This document shows positions 54,829-62,711 of a stretch of DNA of 64,000 nucleotides, one piece after another. The notes below the pieces were generated by a model. That model ran no database searches, was not told the DNA's origin, and saw only the letters and a list, made by a program, of their open reading frames with translations. Each line of letters opens with the position of its first letter. Position 1 is the stretch's first letter. The stretch covers positions 3,348,001 to 3,412,000 of the forward strand of contig NZ_AP028055.1 in assembly GCF_040365225.1 (NCBI RefSeq). The letters run 5' to 3'. The stretch comes from Bacteroides sedimenti (GTDB lineage: Bacteria; Bacteroidota; Bacteroidia; Bacteroidales; Bacteroidaceae). The position numbers and the translations under genes were made by a program.

Positions 54829-56254
54829 TACGCTGTTGCGATTTATTGTTTGGTCTTTTTCTTCGTCTGTTTCTGTTCGGATTCGTGTTATCAGGTTTAC
54901 TGGCATCTTCTTTTGTTATAATCCCAGTATTGCTCCCTTCTCTTTCAATCCGGATAACTTTTTCGTTGTTGTTTCGGTTCTCCGCTTCATCTCTGTTGCG
55001 ATTCTTGTTGCGGTTCCTGTTTCTATCTTTTCTGTCTGGTCTGCCTTCCGGTCTGTTCTCCTCTCTTCCTTCTGTTCTAACTTCCGGATGGCTTTCGTTT
55101 CGACTTCTTTCTCCTCTATTCCTTCCGCCTCTGTTGCTGTTATCCGTGTTATTTTTATACACATCCTTTTTGCCGTTGCGATTCTCGTTATTTCCTTTTC
55201 GTTTGTCAAAACGGGTAAGGCTTTCCTGCTCCAGCAAGTCAATGGATTTTTGCGGTTCCGGCTTCTTTTCCGATTCATGCAGACTTTCGGGTTTCATTCC
55301 TCTTCTGTTGAGGCCTATTATCTCGAATGCTCGTTTCCCGGAGATGGTTGTCAGGTTTGCAGCTATATTTTTATCCGTTGAATAGGTAACCTGTCCGTTT
55401 AGGATATCTGCTTTGAAGAAATAGAATGTTCCGTCTTTTGTTTCAAGTTCTATTTCTCTTGATGGCAAACGTTTTTGTGCTTCCACATAAGAGTCCACCT
55501 CATAGTTCATGCAGCATTTTAACTTAGCACACTGTCCGGCTAGTTTCTGTGGATTCAGAGAAATGTCCTGAAGACGGGCCGCACTGGTCGAAACAGACAC
55601 AAAGTTGGTCATCCAGGTGGCACAGCAAAGTTCTCTTCCGCAAGGGCCAATACCGCCAATTCTTCCAGCTTCCTGACGAGCTCCGATTTGCTTCATTTCA
55701 ATGCGTACACGGAATGTTTCGGCTAAGACCTTTATCAGCTGGCGGAAATCCACACGTTCATCGGCAATGTAGTAGAAAATAGCCTTATTTCCATCTCCCT
55801 GATATTCAACATCACCTATCTTCATATCCAGATTCAGGTTGGCGGCAATCTGTCTGGAACGAATCATGGTGTCGTGCTCTTTGGCTTTTGCCTCTTCATA
55901 TTTTTCCATGTCTACCGCTTTAGCCTTACGATATACACGTTTGATTTCAGTATTAGGCTTGAATCCGGTTTTGCGCATCTGCAACGGAACCAGTCTCCCG
56001 GTTAGGGTTACTACGCCAATATCGTGCCCCGGAGTTGACTCCACAGCTACTGTATCGCCTTTTTCCAGTTTCAGCCCGTTGCTGTTGCGGTAATATCCCT
56101 TCCGGGTATTTTTAAACTGAACCTCTACCAAGTCGCTTTCTTCACTGCTGCCGGGTATGTCGGCAAGCCAGTCATATGTATTCAGTTTGTTATCTTGACG
56201 GGAGCATCCTTTACAGCATAATTTCCCGCCACCGTTATGTAATTTATAATCCAT
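54803..56254 (-). CDS. ricT: PSP1/RicT-family protein with long basic disordered tail
   Basis: 483 residues. PSP1 domain (about 30-290) with cysteine clusters KLCCKGCSRQD, GPCGRELCCATWM and CAKLKCCMNYE. In Bacillus, RicT (YaaT) with RicA/RicF forms an Fe-S complex affecting RNA maturation; RicA and RicF are not seen here. From about residue 350 the protein becomes an Arg/Asn/Glu-rich repeat-like tail (NRGGRNRGERSRNE, DRKDRNRNRNKNRNRDE, NRNRRRKRPNN), probably disordered and RNA-binding. Second to last gene in the metF-holB-ricT-gldH run, 11 bp after holB. Confidence 0.9.
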   Translation of the reverse strand: MDYKLHNGGGKLCCKGCSRQDNKLNTYDWLADIPGSSEESDLVEVQFKNTRKGYYRNSNGLKLEKGDTVAVESTPGHDIGVVTLTGRLVPLQMRKTGFKPNTEIKRVYRKAKAVDMEKYEEAKAKEHDTMIRSRQIAANLNLDMKIGDVEYQGDGNKAIFYYIADERVDFRQLIKVLAETFRVRIEMKQIGARQEAGRIGGIGPCGRELCCATWMTNFVSVSTSAARLQDISLNPQKLAGQCAKLKCCMNYEVDSYVEAQKRLPSREIELETKDGTFYFFKADILNGQVTYSTDKNIAANLTTISGKRAFEIIGLNRRGMKPESLHESEKKPEPQKSIDLLEQESLTRFDKRKGNNENRNGKKDVYKNNTDNSNRGGRNRGERSRNESHPEVRTEGREENRPEGRPDRKDRNRNRNKNRNRDEAENRNNNEKVIRIEREGSNTGIITKEDASKPDNTNPNRNRRRKRPNNKSQQRNDKPSEKE

Positions 56255-56265
56255 TTTTTTGAGTT

Positions 56266-57393
56266 TTATTGTTTCAGCAATACAATCATCTTCAATGAGA
56301 AGTCAAAGAAGACCATTTTTGCATTCACATTTTGTTCTATATGTTGCTGAGCCAGTGAAAGCTCCTCCATTATCTGTATTGCATTACGCTCGTTCACAAA
56401 AGGGGCAAAGCGTGCGGAGAAGTTCATCTCTTCCCGGTTCATATAACTCATCTCTTTCCTGTGAAAGTTGAGAATGAAATTCTCTCGTATCATTCGTTGT
56501 GCATATTCCAAAAAGCTTTTCTGCCGCTCGCGTCCCATTCCCGCCAGTTGTTCGCTCCAAGCCTTCATCTCTCTTATTTTTCGTTGGTAGGAGAGACGCA
56601 TCAGACTAACGAATAATTCAAAGAAAAGCTTGTTTTCTTCGTTAAGGTGAATCGTCTCCATTGCACGGATATAGTTCCCGTTGGCTAGGTGGGCTGTAAT
56701 CTGTGCATCTTGGTCAGTCAGTCCATAACTCGTTTTCAGGACCTCTGAAATCTTTTCTTCTGTTATGTGCCGCACATTCACCCGCTGAGTACGGCTCAGA
56801 ATGGTGCTGAGCATCATGTCCGGGTTTTCGGATACCAACAAGAAGACTGTCTGTGTCGGAGGTTCCTCCAGAAGTTTCAAAAGTTTATTGGCACAAGTTT
56901 CGTGCATTTTTTCAGGAAGCCAGATAATCATAACTTTATATCCCCCTTCGCTGCTTTTAAGGCTGAGTTTTCGCAAAATCTCGTCACTCTCTTTGCTGTA
57001 GATGATGGCTTGCGCATTCTCTGCATCTAACTCTTTCAACCAGTGATTCAGGTTGAAATAGGGATTGTTCAGCACAAAGTTTCTCCACTCCTTGATGTAG
57101 TCGTCACATACCACATCCTTACTTGAGTTCTTCTTCTTCACAATAGGGAAGACAAAGTGCAAGTCGGGATGCGCCAGCTTGTTTATCTTAACGCATGAAG
57201 GGCATACTCCGCAGGCATCCTCTTCTGTACGGTTAGGGCAGAGTAGGTATCGGGCATAGGCAATTGCTAGTGGAAGTTTGCCCACACCTTCGGGACCGCA
57301 AAGAAGTTGTGCGTGAGGGATTCTGTTCTCCTTCACCTCCAAAAGAAATTTCCTTTTGACCTCTTCCTGTCCTATAACCTCTCTGAAAAGCAT
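56266..57393 (-). CDS. holB: DNA polymerase III delta' subunit-like ATPase
   Basis: 375 residues. Clamp-loader subunit: VIGQEEVKRKFLLEV, HAQLLCGPEGVGKLPLAIAYARYLLC (a Walker A-like loop with GPEGVGK), zinc module CGVCPSCVKINKLAHPDLHFVFP, LLKLLEEPPTQTVFLLVSENPD and ILSRTQRV. It helps load the sliding clamp. It starts six bases after metF and precedes ricT, an order known in Bacillus-type genomes for holB-yaaT, which supports both calls. Confidence 0.92.
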   Translation of the reverse strand: MLFREVIGQEEVKRKFLLEVKENRIPHAQLLCGPEGVGKLPLAIAYARYLLCPNRTEEDACGVCPSCVKINKLAHPDLHFVFPIVKKKNSSKDVVCDDYIKEWRNFVLNNPYFNLNHWLKELDAENAQAIIYSKESDEILRKLSLKSSEGGYKVMIIWLPEKMHETCANKLLKLLEEPPTQTVFLLVSENPDMMLSTILSRTQRVNVRHITEEKISEVLKTSYGLTDQDAQITAHLANGNYIRAMETIHLNEENKLFFELFVSLMRLSYQRKIREMKAWSEQLAGMGRERQKSFLEYAQRMIRENFILNFHRKEMSYMNREEMNFSARFAPFVNERNAIQIMEELSLAQQHIEQNVNAKMVFFDFSLKMIVLLKQ

Positions 57394-57399
57394 AAACTA

Positions 57400-58353
57400 T
57401 TAATAAATTTGTCCGGCAATCTGTTTGATGCTGTCTACCGCACCCACTGTATAGAAGTGAATGCTGGGAACTCCATGTGCCATAAGTTCCTTGCACTGCT
57501 GCACACACCATTCAATACCCAACTGTTTAGCTGCCGCATCATCTTTACATTTTATAGCTTCGTTTGCCAGCGCTTCAGGTAAGTCAACCTTGAAAGTTCT
57601 TGGTATTACACTAAGCTGAGAGAGTTTACTGAATGGTTTAATTCCCGGTATGATAGGGATGGTAACTCCTGCTTCTCTAGCTTTTTCTACAAAATCGAAA
57701 TATTTCCGGTTATCGTAAAAGAGCTGCGTTACTGCATATTCGGCTCCGGCTTCCATCTTCTTTTTCAACCAAAAGATGTCTGCGTCAATGTTGGGCGACT
57801 CTTCATGTTTCTCCGGGTAGCAGGCCACTCCGTAAGAGAATGGCTGTCCCATAACCTTCATCTCTTCGCCATCAATAAAGAGTCCCTTATTGAAATTGTT
57901 AATCTGTTCCTGCAGTTCAATGGCATGATAGTACCCATTGCCCACCGGGACAAATGAAGATTCATGCTTTGCCTTATCACCACGCAATACCAGTAGATCG
58001 GTAATGCCCAGAAACTGAAGGTCGAGTAGTACATATTCAGTCTCTTCACGTGTAAATCCGCTGCAAAGCAGGTGAGGTACAACGGTGATGTTGTATTTGT
58101 TTTTTATGGCAGCAGCCACAGCTACCGTTCCCGGACGACGACGCGTATTCTTGCGCTGAAAAAGACCATTGCCCAGGTCCTTGTACACATATTCGCTACG
58201 ATGAGTAGTGATGTTGATGTATTTCGGATCAAATTCTTTTAATATCTCTATGGTTTCAAACAGTTTATCGATACCTGTCCCTTTCAATGGGGGTAGTATT
58301 TCAATCGAAAAAGCTGTCTTGTCATTACTCTTTATTAAATCTATAACTTTCAT
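57400..58353 (-). CDS. metF: Methylenetetrahydrofolate reductase
   Basis: About 317 residues, FAD-dependent TIM barrel reducing 5,10-methylene-THF to 5-methyl-THF for methionine synthesis. Motifs: FSIEILPPLKGTG, YINITTHRSEYVY, VVPHLLCSGFTREETE, LLVLRGDKAK, FSYGVACYPEKHEESPN, AEYAVTQLFYDN and IPIIPGIKPFS. The start at 58353 (MKVIDLIKSNDKTAFS) is preferred to an upstream in-frame start at 58434 that adds an unrelated hydrophobic segment. First gene of the four-gene minus-strand run. Confidence 0.96.
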   Translation of the reverse strand: MKVIDLIKSNDKTAFSIEILPPLKGTGIDKLFETIEILKEFDPKYINITTHRSEYVYKDLGNGLFQRKNTRRRPGTVAVAAAIKNKYNITVVPHLLCSGFTREETEYVLLDLQFLGITDLLVLRGDKAKHESSFVPVGNGYYHAIELQEQINNFNKGLFIDGEEMKVMGQPFSYGVACYPEKHEESPNIDADIFWLKKKMEAGAEYAVTQLFYDNRKYFDFVEKAREAGVTIPIIPGIKPFSKLSQLSVIPRTFKVDLPEALANEAIKCKDDAAAKQLGIEWCVQQCKELMAHGVPSIHFYTVGAVDSIKQIAGQIY

Positions 58354-58494
58354 ACGTCTTTTGTATAACGGCAAATCAGATGCCGGATATGCACATTGTT
58401 GCAAAAATAGCAAAAAAAACAGAGTTTTAAACAATATTGAACCTTTTTACAATATCAAAGTAATATTTAAATCGAGGTGATCGGTAAAAAAAAG

Positions 58495-58526
58495 AAAAAG
58501 CTTCCTTTGAAGATGGAGGCTTTTTC
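58495..58526 (-). terminator. Terminator of the DsbA-family gene
   Basis: AAAAAGCTTCC (58495-58505) pairs with GGAGGCTTTTT (58515-58525), one wobble. On the minus strand the long tract TTTTTCTTTTTTTT follows. Confidence 0.87.
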
Positions 58527-58629
58527 TATATCATTCAATTCTCCGGATCTTTCCGTTGAGTTGATTTGCTTTTTAATAATGGTGCATTTTCTGTATAAGC
58601 AGGAATTCTGAATCAGTGAAGCTAAACGT

Positions 58630-59553
58630 TTAATTTTTTTTAATCCATAAGGCACCTCTCTTTGAAAGACATTTCTCAATGTATTTCAGTTTATGCAGCT
58701 CATTCAAAATTTCAAGTGCATCATTGTCGTGCCTGTCGGTGATGACAGCAAACTCATGAGTGGTAAGACTGGGGTAGAAATCGAACAATCCCTCATGTGT
58801 TTTGGTTACGGGATGTTTTACCGCCTGTGGACAAAGTGCGTGCAAGGTTTCTTCAAATTCCCAATATGGCCTTACTCCGAACAACACTAACCGATTGCCT
58901 TCTTTGTCAGTGAAGAATAGCGTTGGAAATCCGCGGACATTCATCTGTTTGCCACTTTTAAGGTCTTCCTCGAACAACTGTTGTGCATCGCCTTCAAAGT
59001 CTTTATTAAGCTGAACGAGATCCAGCTCTGCCTCCTCTGCTGCCTTTTCTATCCATTCCCACTTTGAGATATTCTTTTTAAGCAGGAAAACCATCTCTTT
59101 CATTCTTCTGAAAAATCGAAGTGCTTTCTCTTCGTCCTGCATCTGAGCCGCCTTGAATGCGATGGATGGAGGGTACGAGGATGAAAGCGGATCTTCCAAC
59201 CAGATATCTCCGTCAATTGGCATGCCATAATAGGAGCCTGCTTCTTCCCAATGGTGGGCAATGTCTGCCGGTTTTCCCAGTTCTTCGTCATTGTAACATT
59301 CCCAGCTTGGAAGCAGTCCTCCCATCTTGTATTCTATTTCATAATAGTCGCCATATTCCAGCTTCAGCTTTCTAAGTTGAGGTTCAATACCCCAACAGGC
59401 TGAACATATCGGATCTGTATAGTAAATAATCCGTATAGGTTTATTTTTTGCCAGCACTCCGGAATCGCAGACGCCCGATTCTGGCTCCGGAACTTCACAA
59501 ACCCCGGTTACCGGATTGCAGATTAGGGTGTTTAAATTAACTACGTCGCTCAT
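58630..59553 (-). CDS. DsbA-family thioredoxin-fold protein
   Basis: 307 residues without signal peptide, so cytoplasmic. YYTDPICSACWGIEPQLRKL gives the active CSAC pair in a DsbA/FrnE-type fold, with the helical insertion (about 110-200) and the cis-Pro loop NVRGFPTLFFTD. It resembles the YjbH/SpxH and FrnE groups, which act in redox stress or as ClpXP adaptors. The N-terminus has two extra CxxC-free cysteines (LICNPVTGVCEVPE). The C-terminal 75 residues (THEFAVITDRHDNDALEILNEL) form an extra small domain. Role not assigned. Confidence 0.85.
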   Translation of the reverse strand: MSDVVNLNTLICNPVTGVCEVPEPESGVCDSGVLAKNKPIRIIYYTDPICSACWGIEPQLRKLKLEYGDYYEIEYKMGGLLPSWECYNDEELGKPADIAHHWEEAGSYYGMPIDGDIWLEDPLSSSYPPSIAFKAAQMQDEEKALRFFRRMKEMVFLLKKNISKWEWIEKAAEEAELDLVQLNKDFEGDAQQLFEEDLKSGKQMNVRGFPTLFFTDKEGNRLVLFGVRPYWEFEETLHALCPQAVKHPVTKTHEGLFDFYPSLTTHEFAVITDRHDNDALEILNELHKLKYIEKCLSKRGALWIKKN

Positions 59554-59734
59554 AAGAAGAATAATTAGTTGTTAATAGCCACATTTTTAAACGGCTCAGG
59601 CGCCTTCTTTGTTCTCACAGATTGTTTCAATTTAGGGCTGATTTCCCTTTTTTAACAAAGGATGTTTGCTTCTCTTGAAATGAAAATCATATCTGTATCT
59701 CTCCGTCTCCTCTATATGTTTAATTTATAAAGTA

Positions 59735-59841
59735 GCGCAAGTCACGCAAGTCGCACGGTTAGTTTGTAATTACCAGAATGTCAAGGTTGTATAAGTACGT
59801 GACTTCTGCGTGACATCCGCGTGACTTTCAACTAGTCACGC
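59735..59841. repeat. GCGTGAC/GTCACGC repeat cluster
   Basis: CAAGTCACG and CAAGTCGCA stand in tandem (59738-59755). CGTGACTTC-type units follow at 59797, 59808 and 59819 with an 11-bp period (ACGTGAC, GCGTGAC, GCGTGAC), then the inverse AGTCACGC at 59834-59841, able to pair with them. Confidence 0.75.
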
Positions 59842-59962
59842 ACCGCCGGAAATGCCTGCCTGATTATTGATTGATAAGAATCGGGTCTGTGCACAATTAA
59901 AAGGCTCTTTTTCTTCCATTTACAGGGTGCTTTCTAATAATTTATCGCCAATTAATTCTACG

Positions 59963-60045
59963 TACACCCGGGTGTAGAGTGGGTGTACATCCGGGTGTAG
60001 AAGGGATGTAGATCCGGGTGTATGGCATCCCTACACCCGGGTCTA
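59963..60045. repeat. GGGTGTA palindromic repeat cluster
   Basis: Begins with the perfect 14-bp palindrome TACACCCGGGTGTA (59963-59976). GGGTGTA or GGGATGTA units start at 59970, 59981, 59993, 60003 and 60016. TAGATCCGGGTGTA (60009-60022) pairs with TACACCCGGGTCTA (60032-60045) with one mismatch, and GGGATG (60003-60008) pairs with CATCCC (60026-60031), an interleaved arrangement. Confidence 0.8.
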
Positions 60046-60203
60046 CCTATGATTTACACACGATATGATTTTTTTTCATTGATATATAAAGAACTTTTGT
60101 CTGCAAGCATGAGCTATGTGCTTGAATGCTTTATTGACCAAGCCTGTTTTTATTATGGTGAGTGGCTTGGTTTGAGTTAAATAGAGCAGCCCATCACAGG
60201 AAA

Positions 60204-60235
60204 ATTGTTTTATAAAGATATAATGTCTATCTTTG
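60204..60235 (+). promoter_or_regulatory. Promoter of the FemAB-like gene
   Basis: ATTG (60204-60207), 20 bases, TATCTTTG (60228-60235): Bacteroidetes promoter with one -33 mismatch. The leader to the ATG at 60311 is about 70 bases. Confidence 0.75.
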
Positions 60236-60310
60236 TTGCATCAAATAAAAAATATTGTTTTAACAGCAGATGAAGGAGTTTTTCCTTCATCTTTTTTATG
60301 TTCAACAGTC

Positions 60311-61435
60311 ATGACATTAGATATTGAAAAGAAAGAGATTGCAGATGTTTACGGAACCCCTATTATACAGCAGACATCCTTTTGGTCGCATGTAAAGCGC
60401 AGCCAAGGAATTGAGTCGCATGCATTCGATTTCAAGGTTTCCAACAAGGATTTGTACGTTAATGTGGGAGGGTATTCTTACACTCAGGCAGATTTTGTAC
60501 TCTTTCTCCAATATCTCAATTCAACGGACTGCGTTGCTTATTTGCCCTATGGACCAGAAGTGGAACCTTCTGAGGAGAATCAAGGTTGTTTTCTCGAGGA
60601 GCTTTCCGAGGTACTGCGTTCTTATATTCCGAAAAGTTGTATCGCTATCCGTTATGACCTGAACTGGCAGTCGCACTGGTGCAAGGAAAATGACTATGAC
60701 GAAAACGGCAACTGGATAGGACTTCCCGAAAAAAAGTTTCAGGAATTTCAATTCAACTATCAGACTGTGAACTGGAACCTGGTAAAAACAAACACGGATA
60801 TACTTCCTTCAAACACCATCATTCTTGACCTCACCGGAACAGAAGAGGAGATTCTAGCACGGATGAAACCGAAGACCCGTTATAATATTGGACTTTCCGA
60901 ACGTAAAGGTGTGGTAGTGAAATCGCTGGGGATTAATGAATTGGATGTGTGGTATAAACTCTATCTCGAAACAGCCAGGCGAAATAGATTGTATGCTAAT
61001 GATATCTCTTATTTTGAGTCGGTTCTTGCCACCAAGATGGAAGATGTCGATTCACCGGTGCATATAAAGATGCTTGTAGCCTATGCAGGCAACGAACCTC
61101 TTGCTTCGTTATTCCTGGTTATCTCAAGCCATCGTGCCACTTATCTTTATGGAGCCTCCTCGTCCGAGAATCGGAATCTGATGCCCACTTATGCACTGCA
61201 ATGGGCTGCTATTAAGATAGCAAAAGCGGCGGGTTGTACCGAATATGATATGTTTGGTGTTTCTCCAAATGCCGACACATCACATCCTATGTACGGCTTA
61301 TATAAGTTTAAGCGTGGATTTGGCGGCGAACTGTTTCATCAAATGGGATGTTGGGACTACCCGCTTCTGAAAGATAAGTATGCGCTGTTGCAAGCCTCGG
61401 AATTGGGAGCGCAGGGATATTACCTGCAAAGCTGA
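60311..61435 (+). CDS. FemAB-like/GNAT-fold aminoacyl- or acyltransferase
   Basis: About 374 residues. The layout fits FemAB proteins (two GNAT domains): VYGTPIIQQTSFWSHVKRSQG at the start, LDLTGTEEEILARMKPKTRYNIGLSERKGV (the MKxKxRxNI motif of lipid II aminoacyltransferases), YLYGASSSENRNLMPTYALQW and YDMFGVSPN ... YGLYKFKRGFGG. Such enzymes add an amino acid from tRNA to a peptidoglycan stem, but Gram-negative members are poorly known and may act on other substrates. The start at 60311 is chosen over an upstream TTG (60233) that lies in the promoter. Confidence 0.85.
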   Translation: MTLDIEKKEIADVYGTPIIQQTSFWSHVKRSQGIESHAFDFKVSNKDLYVNVGGYSYTQADFVLFLQYLNSTDCVAYLPYGPEVEPSEENQGCFLEELSEVLRSYIPKSCIAIRYDLNWQSHWCKENDYDENGNWIGLPEKKFQEFQFNYQTVNWNLVKTNTDILPSNTIILDLTGTEEEILARMKPKTRYNIGLSERKGVVVKSLGINELDVWYKLYLETARRNRLYANDISYFESVLATKMEDVDSPVHIKMLVAYAGNEPLASLFLVISSHRATYLYGASSSENRNLMPTYALQWAAIKIAKAAGCTEYDMFGVSPNADTSHPMYGLYKFKRGFGGELFHQMGCWDYPLLKDKYALLQASELGAQGYYLQS

Positions 61436-61457
61436 TTTTTCTTAATGAATAATGTGG

Positions 61458-62363
61458 TCATTTAAGATTGTCTCCTTTCCGGAATTCAACCGGAGAAACA
61501 CCCGATTTCCTTTTAAAAAATTTGCTGAAAGAAGACTGGTCGGAAAAACTGAGGGTGAATGCAATCTCTTGTATAGATAGTTTTGAATGTGTAAGCAGCT
61601 GACGGGCTTCGCTGTACAACATCTCAAAGATAAAGTCGCTCACACTCTGACCGGTAATGCGTTTTACAACCAATGTGAGATAATGTGTCGTTATATTCAG
61701 TTGAGAAGCGTAAAAATCAACTTTATGTTCTTTCCTGTAGTTTTCAATCAATAACCCGATAAACGATTTTATGATGTTTTCATAGCGCGTGAAGTTGCCA
61801 TCATTGTTGCTATCCGAAGTCCGGTCTATTATATTACTCAAGTCGAGGTAGAAAGCAAACAGGCTATTAAGTATCATTTCCTTATAGTATAAATGGTCCG
61901 GATTATCAATTGTGCTATTGATGGAGGCGATACGGGCAGATAGTAAGGAGGACTGATTGTTCTGTAATTGTATTACGGGGGTGCTATATAGTCTAACACC
62001 ATATTTTATCCTTTTGTAAATCATGTCTGTTGAGTCCATTTCATCCATAAACTCTTTGCTGACAAAAAGACTCTGAGCGGTGAAGTCGCTGCTGCATTCA
62101 CTAAACAAGAGTAAGTGTGAGGAAGAAAGCACTGTTATCGAATTAACTGTTAAGTGATATTCCTTGTAGTTTACGCAAAGTGTTGCAGTTCCAGATAAAA
62201 CCAAAATTGCGATAGTGGCATTGATATGTATAGGAGATGAAAGTTGCGATCGTATGTCAATATAGGAAATTGTTACACAGTTTATTTTTTCACGCATTTT
62301 ATTCAATTCCGTATCCGATAACTGTAATTCACTGATGCTTTTAATCTGTTTTATACTTATCAT
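61458..62363 (-). CDS. AraC-family transcriptional regulator
   Basis: 301 residues. An N-terminal cupin-like sensing domain (about 30-150) and C-terminal two helix-turn-helix motifs: HKVDFYASQLNITTHYLTLVVKRITGQSVSDFI and SIQEIAFTLSFSDQSSFSKFFKRKSGVSPVEFRK, the second typical of the XylS/AraC signature. It diverges from the TolC gene at 62712, so it probably controls that efflux operon in response to a small molecule. Convergent with the FemAB-like gene, 22 bp apart. Confidence 0.93.
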   Translation of the reverse strand: MISIKQIKSISELQLSDTELNKMREKINCVTISYIDIRSQLSSPIHINATIAILVLSGTATLCVNYKEYHLTVNSITVLSSSHLLLFSECSSDFTAQSLFVSKEFMDEMDSTDMIYKRIKYGVRLYSTPVIQLQNNQSSLLSARIASINSTIDNPDHLYYKEMILNSLFAFYLDLSNIIDRTSDSNNDGNFTRYENIIKSFIGLLIENYRKEHKVDFYASQLNITTHYLTLVVKRITGQSVSDFIFEMLYSEARQLLTHSKLSIQEIAFTLSFSDQSSFSKFFKRKSGVSPVEFRKGDNLK

Positions 62364-62711
62364 TAAACTAGTCTTTTAGCTGTAAAGATAACATATTTTT
62401 TGCGCCAATGTTCAAATTAAACAAATTTTGGCACATTTCGGATTTTATCTCGTTTGTTGGAATTCCTACCTTTGCACCCGCTTTTAGACCATCTTAGTGT
62501 GGGTTCTAATTACATATATTGGGGGTATTGGGCTAATGGATTTATGACTTCTTCAGGATAACAAGTGTTGAGTGTCTTCTTGGTTTAATCTTCTGTTTAT
62601 TATTTAAATAAGTGATTTGTGATGAGTATGGCATCAAGCCGGAATACTTATTCACCGGCCCGTTGTGTGTCTAAAAATAATATCTTATTATATTAAAATT
62701 TATTGCATAAT
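62364..62711. other. 348-bp divergent regulatory region
   Basis: Spacer between the AraC-type regulator and the TolC gene. A + strand -7 box TACCTTTG lies at 62467-62474 with only a T-rich -33. The resulting leader for the TolC gene would be about 235 bases, long enough for regulator sites or leader RNA; none was identified. Confidence 0.5.

Larger units (their letters stand above)
59554..60310. other. 757-bp repeat-rich gap
   Basis: No gene is supported. Two dense groups of short direct and inverted repeats lie at 59735-59841 and 59963-60045. A promoter for the FemAB-like gene is at 60204-60235. Confidence 0.6.

Noticed and set aside
54822..55385. Plus-strand frames of 181-187 codons opposite ricT
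   Set aside because: They mirror the Arg/Asn-rich low-complexity tail of ricT, giving Phe/Ser/Leu-rich nonsense.
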